NCBI GenBank assembly: GCA_031266345.1
Contig: JAISBD010000001.1
Location: 1 to 42,723, forward strand
Reading direction: 5' to 3'
Length of the DNA stretch: 42,723 nt
DNA from: Puniceicoccales bacterium
GTDB lineage: Bacteria > Verrucomicrobiota > Verrucomicrobiia > Opitutales > JAIRKQ01
The position numbers and the translations under genes were made by a program. Below are positions 7,253 through 18,000 of this stretch, piece by piece; the stretch's first letter is position 1; each line of letters starts with the position of its first letter. The notes beneath the pieces are model-generated. The model was given only the letters and a program-made list of their open reading frames with translations. It was not told where the DNA came from and made no database searches.

Positions 7253-8821
7253 ATGAATAGAATTTCTCCAAAAAATTCGGATTCGGACTTACCTAGGATC
7301 CCAGCAACTCCCTCAGGCGCGGGTGATAATTTTCCGCCAATGTCCATCGCGGAAGGTGATTCATTCCCTAATTTACCGACTACTACCCAATCAGAAGGAG
7401 AGCCTAGTCCGAAAAATGTAGGACTGGGGCAACGGGAGCCGGAAGTAGCCGCCGCACCCGATTCCAGAAGTGCCGCGCCAACCACCGATGCCAATTCCAT
7501 TGCAACGCAAGTGAGAAAAAATAGGGAAAAAATAGGATTTTTTTCAACTTTAGCCCACTGCGTCACAAAACTTAAATGGTGGGGGGAAGCCAAACTTGAA
7601 CTCGCAGCACAAAAATATTTATCTAGCAGCCCCGGAGGGATAGATGAGGTATCGACGTGCTTGGCCCAAAATATACACAGCACAGATCCGAAAATTTTCA
7701 AAGCTTGTGCCAACGCCGTAAAAAATATTGGTGGGGAAAGCACTGTGGCTCGCTTTGCTGCCCGGGTGGACGAAAAAGTTCAAGAAGAATTGAAAGACCT
7801 CACCATTGCCCGCAGTGAAAATGTATCTTTGCAAAATTTTGTTGTAAATGCGGATTGCGCGCTGCGTTTGGTGAAACATGAACCTAGCAGAGAGTCTTCC
7901 CCCATAAGAACCTTAAGAACCTTATCCAAATTTGCGCAAAAATTCCCCCAAAGAGCTATAACGCCGGCGGATATCACACTTGCTACACGCCGTCCAGACC
8001 TGACTGAAAGATTTATTAGCAGTGGTAAAATTGACTTATTCCATGCTTCTTTTTCTGAAAAGGCAGACCACCAGGGGCTTGCTTTGGAATGCTCTCAAAG
8101 TAGTTATAATCACGGTATGCTTTGCTCCCTAGTAAATGAAGAATTATTTTCAGATATAAATGACGTGGCGATGGGTGCGATAGAAAAGTTGCAAGGAGAG
8201 TACAATGGGCATTACTTCATAAAAGATGGCATAGGTAGGTGTTCGATACCAAATATGCATTTGCCGAATGGAGTTGAGGTAATTGGCAATGGAGATGGAG
8301 GAGATAGGTATTGCCAAGAAACAGGGGCAGGGGAATATGATGGAGCAAATTATACGAGGTACCTTCTGGGGAAGTTTAAAGAAGCATATGGCGAAAAGGC
8401 TTTGGCTGCTTTTTACGTATATTTACAAAATTTTACGGGATCAGGAAATTTGGTTTCATGCATCGCCCTCGCGCCATTAAGATTCGGCAGAGACAACTTA
8501 GTACCTTTTTTTGGGAACTTGATGAATCAAGCCGCGCGCAGTGTGACTATGCGCATGGATGAAAATTTTAACGCGACCTACGATATAGTTTACGATATGT
8601 CCACGTCGGAATGCAGCGATTACATAAATTCACACGCAGCAGGTTTTGAAATGCCACCTGAATATAGCAAAAATAGTACCATTGTGGCGGTGGCGAGTTC
8701 TACTATTCCGGCAGCATATGATCCCAATGGGGCTAATGTGTATGAACAGCATAAACAGTATAAACAGCATGAGGACAACGGCCGACAGGAAACTTATCTG
8801 AGTTTTATAGCCAGTTTCTAG
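7253..8821 (+). CDS. Unrecognised 522-residue protein, Pro/Ser-rich N-terminus
   Basis: I do not recognise this protein. The first ~85 residues from ATG 7253 are Ser/Pro/Asp-rich and look disordered. The next ~200 residues are mainly helical, and the C-terminal half has mixed segments such as LPNGVEVIGNGDGGDRYC and ARSVTMRMDENFNATYDI. It has no signal peptide and no membrane span. The frame extends upstream to TTG 7127, but that part reads as non-protein-like hydrophobic sequence, so ATG 7253 is preferred. It lacks a Shine-Dalgarno, and a TATGAT box at 7241-7246 could even make the message leaderless. A disordered N-terminus, lower GC than neighbours and position facing the giant gene fit a secreted effector; that is inference only. 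Confidence 0.7.
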   Translation: MNRISPKNSDSDLPRIPATPSGAGDNFPPMSIAEGDSFPNLPTTTQSEGEPSPKNVGLGQREPEVAAAPDSRSAAPTTDANSIATQVRKNREKIGFFSTLAHCVTKLKWWGEAKLELAAQKYLSSSPGGIDEVSTCLAQNIHSTDPKIFKACANAVKNIGGESTVARFAARVDEKVQEELKDLTIARSENVSLQNFVVNADCALRLVKHEPSRESSPIRTLRTLSKFAQKFPQRAITPADITLATRRPDLTERFISSGKIDLFHASFSEKADHQGLALECSQSSYNHGMLCSLVNEELFSDINDVAMGAIEKLQGEYNGHYFIKDGIGRCSIPNMHLPNGVEVIGNGDGGDRYCQETGAGEYDGANYTRYLLGKFKEAYGEKALAAFYVYLQNFTGSGNLVSCIALAPLRFGRDNLVPFFGNLMNQAARSVTMRMDENFNATYDIVYDMSTSECSDYINSHAAGFEMPPEYSKNSTIVAVASSTIPAAYDPNGANVYEQHKQYKQHEDNGRQETYLSFIASF

Positions 8822-8942
8822 GGGCAGGCATAGATTAGGAGTAGGGAAGGTAAGGAAACGGGTAATTTGGAGTTTGAGGGTGAAATTTTTTGCCGTTTTG
8901 CCAAGAATCTCCTCTTCCTTTTGCGATTCTCCCCGACGTGGA

Positions 8943-8975
8943 CTCACTCTTTCGATGGTTGTGAGAGTTTTTTTT
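8943..8975 (+). terminator. Candidate Rho-independent terminator
   Basis: CTCAC (8943-8947) pairs with GTGAG (8961-8965) across a 13-nt loop and is followed by AG and eight T residues. It lies about 120 nt after the stop of the gene ending at 8821 and before the convergent giant gene, where a terminator is expected. The stem is only 5 bp. The rest of 8822-9041 shows nothing else recognisable. Confidence 0.4.
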
Positions 8976-9041
8976 GATTTTACGCCCGCCAATAAGTTTC
9001 TTGGGTGAAGAAAGATTTCTCAGTTCTCCACCACTTTTCTT

Positions 9042-12000
9042 TTAGGCCGCTTTTTCACGCTTCGGTAAATAGGGATCTGCATCCCAATCTGAGTCTTCCT
9101 CTTCCACTTCTGCGGGCGATTTTTCCGATGGAGACGTTCTCCTAGCTGGCATCCTCATTGTTTCATTTATGTCAGCTTCACTGTCATTTCTTGTCCCGAG
9201 AGGGTGAACCCTGGTAGTATTTTCCATTACTTTCGATGAATGGGGATCTGCATCCCAATCCGAGTCTTCCTCTTCCACTTCTGCGGGCGATTTTTCCGAT
9301 GGAGACGTTCTCCTAGCTGGCATCCTCATTGTTTCATTTATGTCAGCTTCACTGTCATTTTTTGCCCCGAGAGGGTGAGCCCTGGTAGTATTTTCCATTA
9401 CTTTCGATGAATGGGGATCTGCATCCAAATCCGAGTCTTCCTCTTCCACTTCTGCAGGCGATTTTTCCGATGGAGACGTTCTCCTAGCTGGCACCCTCAT
9501 TGTTTCATTTATGTCAGCTTCACTGTCATTTCTTGTCCCGAGAGGGTGAACCCTGGTGCTAGTGTACTTGCTTTCCGGTGAATAGGGATCTGCATCCCAA
9601 TCCGAGTCTTCCTCTTCCACTTTTGCGGGCGATTTTTCCGATGGAGACGTTCTCCTAGCTGGCATCCTCATTGTTTCATTTATGTCAGCTTCACTGTCAT
9701 TTCTTGTCCCGAGAGGGTGAACCCTGGTGCTAATGTACTTGCTTTCCGGTGAATAGGAATCTGCATCCCAATTCGAGTCTTCCTCTTCCACTCCTTCTTC
9801 CACTCCTGCAATCGGCTTTCCCGATGTGAGTACCCGTCTGGTTTGCAGTGCTACAACTTTACTTGTACCAGTTTCACTGCCATTTTTTGCTCTGAGACGG
9901 GGAACCCTGGGAGTATTTTCCATCACTTTCGATGAATGGGGATCTGCATCCGAGTACTCCCTTTTAAGGAGCTTATCCAGATCTACTTCTTCCATGAAAT
10001 GACCATCCCCATCAAGGAGGAGTGCAGCTTTCGCTTCCGCAATTGATTTTCCCGCTGAGAACATTCTCCTAGCTTGCATTCTTATTGTTTCATTTACACC
10101 AATTTCACTGTCATTTTTTGCTCTGAGACGGGAAACCCTGGTAGTACTCTCCATCACTTTCGATGAATGGGGATCTGCATCCGAGTACTCCCTTTTAAGG
10201 AGCTTATCCAGATCTACTTCTTCCATGAAATGACCATCCCCATTAAGGAGGAGTGCAGCTTTCGCTTCCGCAATTGATTTTCCCGCTGAGAACATTCTTC
10301 TAGCTTGCATTCTTATTGTTTCATTTACACTAGTTTCACTGTCATATTTTACCCCGGGGTCACCGCTAACCCTGGTGATGTACTTGCTTTCCTCTTCCAC
10401 TCCTGCAATCGGCTTTCCCGATGCGACTTTTTCCCGCATATTTTCGTCAAAATCTCGCAAAGTAATGGCTGCGGTGGAAATTTCGCTACCTATTTGGCTT
10501 AAATGCTGCAGGGAATTAAAGTGGCCTGGCTCCTTTATTAAACACACCGTATCTTGATCCTTCATAAGAGCGGCCAAAATATCACCCACGGTGGCCTTTT
10601 CCAAGTCCAGGTTATAGGTTCCCGCTATTGCCTCGTATGCTTCTTTTAGTTTTTTCAGATATTTGGGTGTTTTAATACCCGCCACCGGGCTAAAAGCCTG
10701 CACGTATTCTTCTATTTTTTTACCGAAATCGGTCTCAATGTCGATGGAAGGAAAATCCCGTCCGTTTGGCACACTTATCTGCACGCTATGCAACACTCCC
10801 TTGGAGTTTTCCCGGGCAAATATCACGAAACTTCGCTTATGTTTGTTGGCGAACCACTGAACCACCTCCGTATCAAACAGGAAATGCTCAGCAGCATTCT
10901 CCATATGGTTAACTTGCTCCCGGCATCTATTGTACCTCTCTTTCCAAGCTTCATTGCGTTTGTTTTCTGGTATTTCTTCTAAATTTTTCAGCTCACTTTC
11001 GTAAAATTCACTCACTTCGACTCGCAAAATGTCCGCTTTGGACTGTGCTTGTTCAATGCTTGCACCTAGGGGAGATAATTTATACCCTTTCAGCTCGGAA
11101 TCCACTTGGGACAGTGTGGAAAAAAAACCACAATTCATACCATTGCTGGATATTATCACCTCTTTTCTGCTATTTGCTTTCCAGAAGGCGCGAACACTGG
11201 CGTTAACACTCTCAATTCTTTTCGGTGAATAGGAGTCTATATCCGAGTACTCCCCTTTAAGGAGCTTATCCAGCTCTACTTCTTCCATGAAACAACCACT
11301 CCCATCAAGGAGGAGTGCAGCTTTCGCTTCCGCAATCGATTTTCCCGATGAGAACATTCTCCTAGCTTGCATTTCAATTCTGCCAATTTTACTGCCACTT
11401 TTTGCCCCGGGGTCGCCGCTAACCCTGGTGCTAGGTACACCCCAACCCAAGTCTTCCTCTTCCACTCCTGCAATCGGCTTTCCCGCTGTGAGTACCCGTC
11501 TGGTTTGCAGTGCTACAGCTTTACTTATATCAGTTTCACTGCCATTTTTTGCTCTGAGACGGGGAACCCTGGGAGTAGGGCTGGCTTCTACTTTTGCAGG
11601 CATCTCTTCCGGTGAATAGGAATCTGCATCCCAATCCGAGTCTTCCTCTTTCACTCCTGCAATCGGCTTTCCCAATGGAGACACTCTCCTAGCCTGCATT
11701 TTCGTTGCTTTACTTATACCAGTTTCACTGCCATTTTTTGCTCTGAGACGGGGAACCCTGGGAGTATTCTCCATCACTTTCGGTGAATAGAAACCTGCAT
11801 CCCAATCCGGGTCTTCCTCTTCCATTGAATGACCATCCCCAGCGGGAGGTGCTTTGGTGCTTACTTTGGGGCTGGCTTCTACTTTTGCAGGCATCTTTTC
11901 CGGTGGAGACATTTTATCGGTACTTAAATCTGGTCTTTTAACACCGGCTGCTTTTTCAGGGCTCTTAGCGGCGTTTAGGCCAATCTTGCTTTCAATAAAG

Positions 12001-15000
12001 TTTTTCCGTTCCTCGTCCAATAATGAAAACTTCTCTGCGAAAGCTTGGCTGCTTTGCACGGCAATTTTACTAAGGTTTCTTTCCATGGCGAGTGTTATGA
12101 GTTCAAACCAATTATCAGCTTTCATTATGGCAGCAACAATGCCATGCTGTAAACTGCCGCTAGTTAACCCATTTTCAGCCAAAAATAAAGCGTAAAGATC
12201 TTTTGACTTTCCGTAGGATATGAGGGGAGAAAGGGAAATCTCCCTCTGTGCCTGACTAGAATTCCTAGACCTGAGTAATAGAAAATTTTTCACCCCTGCC
12301 AAGAAATTGGACAATGAATGAGAATTCTTCAATTGTTGTTCCATAGTGGGCAAGCCCATCTTTTGAAACATTCCTTCCGCCATATCTGGGTGAGAGTTAA
12401 GCCAACGGATATCAGCATTAAAAAAGTGAGCTAAGCACATGGCTAGATCAATAAACTTTTGCCGATCTTCTTGCTGTTCTTCTTGCTGTTCTTTGGTTAG
12501 TTCTAGGTTCTCCTCCATTGAACTTGATATCGAAACACCATCCGTTGTACAGAGATGGCAATTCTTCAATTCGCCAGACTTTATAGCTGCGTGCAAAGCG
12601 CAGGCGTCGTGTGCTGCCAAAAAATGGCACTTTGGCAACTCTTTGTCCGCTGCCCAGGATATTAAAAAATATTTCACACTTTTCTGATAACCGCTGAACA
12701 CGGATGTTTTGCAATCTAGGGTGTTCCAAAAATTTTCCGTGCCAAAAAACTGTTTATCGAAACTTTTAGGAAATACATTTTGGGCAGATGCCATCATCTC
12801 TTTTTGTCCTTCGCTATTGGATATTTCTTCTATTTGCATCTGCGCACCAAGTGGCGAAGCATTTTCCCAGTGACTTGTGACATCCCAGGCTAAACCTTTT
12901 AATGTAGAAAATTTACTCGGTGTCCTAGCCTCTTTAGGCCCCCGTGCCTTATCACAAAAGCTTATGTATGTACACTCCACTTCATGTTCTAACTCCTGCT
13001 CTAATTTCTGCCGTTGCTCTTGTTCTTGAAAAACTTCCATTTCATTGCCACTAACTATCGCTGCCACTAACTTGCTATCAATTAACCTCCTAACTGCCCT
13101 GCCCCTGTGCCTTACATGGGAGCTTGCAACACCCTTCAGTTCTGGTCCTATCTCTTTTTCCTGCGCCATCTGTAGACGCTCCTCTAAAACTTCAATTTCA
13201 TCATTAGCAGTTTCCGCTATTGCTAGTTTGTCAAAGGCCAATATTTTCATTTCTCTCCCAATCTCGCCAATGTACTCCTCACCTCTACTTTTAAGCGCTA
13301 AAATTTTTTCACCCTCCTCAGGGAAAGCAGTTTGAAGCCTTTCCACCGTACCTTGCCATTGGGTGTCAAGGGCCGCTTGCACCTGCTGCCATTTGCGGCA
13401 GGATATCCATATGTCCACATCAAAATTTGTAATGGATGCCATAAGATTGAGATCCGTCACACTTTCTTCTATGTCTTTGATCCGCTGCCAATTTTCACCT
13501 TCGACACACCTCAATAGTTCGCCTTCAATAAATTCTTTAGCAAGTTCTTTTAGTTGCAGGGATACGGCCTGAATATGCTGATGCGTAACATTTTCGATAA
13601 GATTGCGCAGGCATCTGTTTAGCAGAGTTTTCATATCTATTGTCATGCTACCAAACACATCATTCGCAGCCTTTTGCGATAGGACACAATCCAAAGTTTG
13701 CCCATTGATACCTAAGAAATTTCGCTCTCTCATGACAGCTTGCAAAAATCCGTCCAAATCATTTTGGAATGGGTTCACAGTCACTATGCCGTGCCCATTA
13801 GCCATTACGAATGGATTAGTCCCGATGGTACGTGGCGAGTCTAAAAATGTGAGCAACTCTTCACTCTTCGCCGGCCTATCATTTATCGGGTTTACTATCT
13901 TCTTGGGAAGAAAATTTTTACCATCTTTTAGAACATCTTCAACGGAAATAATGGCAAAACTATTTAGCTCCGGTTCAAAATATTCTATGTACTTCACCGC
14001 ACTGCCATGTTCTTTAATGAACTTTGCTCCCTCGATAACGGACTGTCGCGGGGATTGGTTTTTAAGCATCGCTCCAAAATCAATTATTACGCGCAGACTT
14101 GCTACTTTCTCCGGATTAGCCTTTGCCCATTCCTTTAGCATATTACCAAGCCCTTGGGAAGAATTTTCCTCTATCGTGATGATCTTTGCCTTTGCCTTTT
14201 TTTCATCTTCCATAAGTTTACAAGCGATCTTGCCCAGTGAACCCTTTTGAAGGCTACTTAAGTGGCGTACCTTATGGGAATATGAGGACTTGTTGCTCAA
14301 TGTCCCGGACATGCTTACTGTGCTAAGGAACATATCTGCAATGGCGAGGGGAGTGGTTTCATAGGCCTGGGTGAGGTAATTTCCATAGTCTTTGGCAAAT
14401 ATCGACACTAGCGCGAACAAAGATTCAGCCCCATCCGGGGTTTTTAAAAATTTTTGTATATCTGCCAATTTATCCTGTTTTACTTGAACTTCACCTCTTT
14501 GAGGGCTTACACTTACAGCCTCTAGCAGAGGCAAAGGTGGTTCCATTTTTGCAAATAACTTTTTAAATAATATTGCCTGACTAGTCTGTTCAAGCGACAT
14601 AGATTGGTTGAATTGAGACCTGGCAGCATCCACTAATTGCTCTATCCACCGCCCCAATGCACCATCTGGTATCCCCTTGGCAAGTGTAGCTATAATATAG
14701 TAGCATAAAACTTCGTAGGGATCTTGGAAGCGATTTTTCGTTGGCATGCGATTTCGAAATGGCACTATTTTATCGCTACTGTTGTAGCCAAAGTGCTCCC
14801 CATATGTTTTACTCAAGCATTGGATCAGCGTTTGCGAGCATAGCTTTCGCAACAAATTTATTTGATGCCTTACCTCCGGAACAACCTCATTTAGCGCCTC
14901 CTGTAAATTTTGTGGAAGATTGGATGACGAAGATATTTCCACACCTGCATTGTCGAATTCTCCGCAAACGAACCGGGCAAAATCGTATCTCACATCTTCG

Positions 15001-18000
15001 GGAATCTTAAACAATTCCCCATATTTATCTTTGACGTGGGTGCGGAAATATTCCCTCAGATTATCGGTAGATATTTGGTCATGCGTATTGCTTTGCATCC
15101 TTTCGAATATTTCATCTGGCAGTCGATAGACCAAGTCTACCATGAAAGTAACGTCCGCATCACTTACCCTATCACTGAATCTATCCGCTGATGGCGGCTG
15201 AATTATAAACGATTCTTTAGGATTTAGGGTGAGATGCACTTCATCCATGATGCCAATGCATCTCTGGCTTAGAAATTTAAAAAGCTTTTCAAATTCTAGA
15301 TGCATCCTTTCCCACAACTCTCCATTCTCTTGGGAAGATTTTGAAAATGCCCGAAATGCTGTTCGCAATGTTAGCAAGCTGCGAGAATCCATCACTGGTA
15401 TGCGATCCCGCCTTTCAAAATCAACCTCCAGTTGCCTATTCAGTAGATGCAGTGTCTCTGGGTTAGAAAGTTGGCTAAATTCTGAATTTATTAAATCCAA
15501 GTATATGCCCGCATTAGCCAATGTTTTTGGCAATTCCAGCATGATAGCCGGCAATTGGGAAGAGTGGGATATTATGACAGGTAAGTTATCGCCGCGATTC
15601 AGAAGCAATGTTATAATGGCCGGTACCAGTACTTTCGTTTTTCCACTGCCCATAATTTGCTGAATTAACGCACCGCGCTCAGCTCTTTCGTCGTCGCTGT
15701 CTTGATTCTCATTCTCTTTCGATATTTCCTTGATAGCAAAACCTATCTTCTTCACCTGCCCATTTCGCGCCCTAATCCCTGTCATGTATTCAAATAGCAA
15801 CAAGTTGCTAGCTAATTCATCGGCGATGGGCCTATCCGACGGCTCACTGCGCATGCGCTGCAAAAACTGCGACGCACTATCCATTGCTCCCTCGCTTGAT
15901 TTATCTGGTTCAGCGAACAGGTCGCAGCGCATTTCCTGTAATAGAGGCAGTGCTTGGGACCAAATAGTGGCAGGTGCAGAATTGGACAGCGCTAGTGCTT
16001 CATGTATCTTAGTGAGATGCTGGGCCGATGTGGCATTTATCAGAAAACGTTCGGCAAGTGACAACAATTGGCTCATGTCATTTGGAGAAAACCACGGATG
16101 TTTAGTCCGCAGCCACCTAAATGCACGGCGGGGGGAATTGTCACCTTTGGATGAAAATATGCCATAAACCCGCAAAATGGAAGATAATTCCATGGGCTGC
16201 CACGCATCCGCACCCTGCGTTACCTTATAGCGCTCCCCATTGGCGAGATCGAGTGCGGATTTAACTGCCTGATCCCGTGCTTCTTCTGCTTCTTTCAAAC
16301 ACTTACAAACCTCTGAGTCCAATGCTTGCAGTTCACCAACTGAGGGAACTATCTGTGCATTGAGACCATCTTTCATCTTCTGCAGCTGTTTAGCTCCTTC
16401 GCCTAACTCTCCGTTGAAATACTCGATGAGTTCATCCTTTTTTTCGCCAAATTTATACTTGTCAATCTCAGAAAGGCCAAGGGTTTCTTCCTTGAATTTT
16501 TGTCCATCGATTTCAGAAATCTTGGAAGACAGGGCATCATCGCTGCTGGCTTCACCTAGTTCCTGTGAATCGGAATGCACTTGCTTGCCCATCAGGGCCC
16601 GCAATTTACCCATCACAGCTTTTTCGGGAGACCTGTGCGCATGCTCAAAAGGGAGAAAATCGCTATCAGCAAAGGCAATGGCTTCATAGCGCAAAGGCAT
16701 ATTTTCTCGATATAGGGGGTACACGCCATCGGCTCTGCGCTGATCCTCCGTTAACTCTCCCGTTTTTTCCGAAACTTCCTCGAGATTATTGGCCATTAAA
16801 TAGGCTAAATGTTTAATGCGATCCCTAATTTGGCTTTCTGGAAGCCCTTTACGCCAGTCACTGTCATTGGAGGGGTGTTCTTTGTCCTTTTCGAGGATAT
16901 CTAAGAGAGCAATTATATTTTCCCAGAAGGCACGTTCTTCCTGCCACATGATCTGCATTTGCTGTGGATAAAGATCAAATCCATTAAAATATTGATGAAT
17001 TACTTCATTCAGTGCGAGAGGGTCCCCACTAGACATAAAAAATTTGCCTCCCCATTCTCTTGCGCATAAAAGTGCAAGAACTATATCTTTGCTAGTTCTG
17101 CCCAAGGGTGAAACTTGAAGCATGCGAGACAATGCCCGAATTATTACTAGAGCACCAAGGCCATTTTTTTCGTGGCCTATGCGAAACCAGTAAAATATTT
17201 TCAAAAATATGCTTATTGCACCCTTATCCAGTTGCCCATTAGTAGAAAATTCATTCAAAAACTTTAGGGCAAGACCATATTCCCCTTGGGTTTGAAAAAT
17301 GTGAACTAGGCGTAAATTACTCAGAATGTCGCGTCCTTCCAATTGTGGTTCAACGCAATCCAGAGTATTGGCATACAAATTTGCTTCACCACAGCGGGAA
17401 CTGCCCCAAAATACCTCCTTACTCTCCGGGAGTGGGGCCGCAAATGACACTTTGTGAGTCATACCATGATCCCGAGAAATCACCACATCTGGTAACAAAC
17501 ATCTGAACTGGCCAGTGTCTTTTGAATTTATGTTTTCTAGCCACAACGCACCATCATAGCCAAGAAAAGGATTCTGTTCCACAGCAGAGCCACCTTGGAC
17601 AGCGAATAAGGGTTCATTGATTAGCCGATACTTCGGATCTGAAGCCAATAGCCAATACCCTTCTTTCCTGTGAAAGCACAGGATGCTTCCGGACGCGTCC
17701 TGGTATCGGGGAAACACCACTTCCTGTATTTCATTGTCTTCATCGTAGTAAAAAAGCGTATAATTCTTTGCCTCAAAGCGAGAAAATTCATCAAACTTGG
17801 AAACTTCGGTTTCCTCACTTGCCACTTCCTTGTTGGTGACTTCCTTTAGGTGGGTTTTATGGAATGGTGTGTTGCATGCCTCAGCGCCATAAAATGATAT
17901 GTAATAGGGCTCAATTTTTCGTTCAAGTCTCTTCATATCGCACAAGCGGCCTTCTTTATCTGTTGCGTACAAAATTTCGTGGGGATTATTTTTGGCACAA

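Noticed and set aside
8630..8992. 120-codon minus-strand frame across 8822-8992
   Set aside because: It overlaps the end of the unknown gene and the candidate terminator; low-complexity translation without a recognisable domain.
9950..10230. Ubiquitin-interacting motif in the EEVDLDKLLKREYSD repeat block
   Set aside because: The acidic start and hydrophobic spacing hint at it, but the conserved Ala and Ser are missing.
9058..10425. CRISPR-like array
   Set aside because: Units are 171 bp and contiguous with no spacers, and they keep the reading frame of the giant gene.
13603..14250. 215-codon plus-strand frame inside the giant gene
   Set aside because: Antisense shadow of the ATPase-coding region; the minus-strand frame carries the recognisable motifs.
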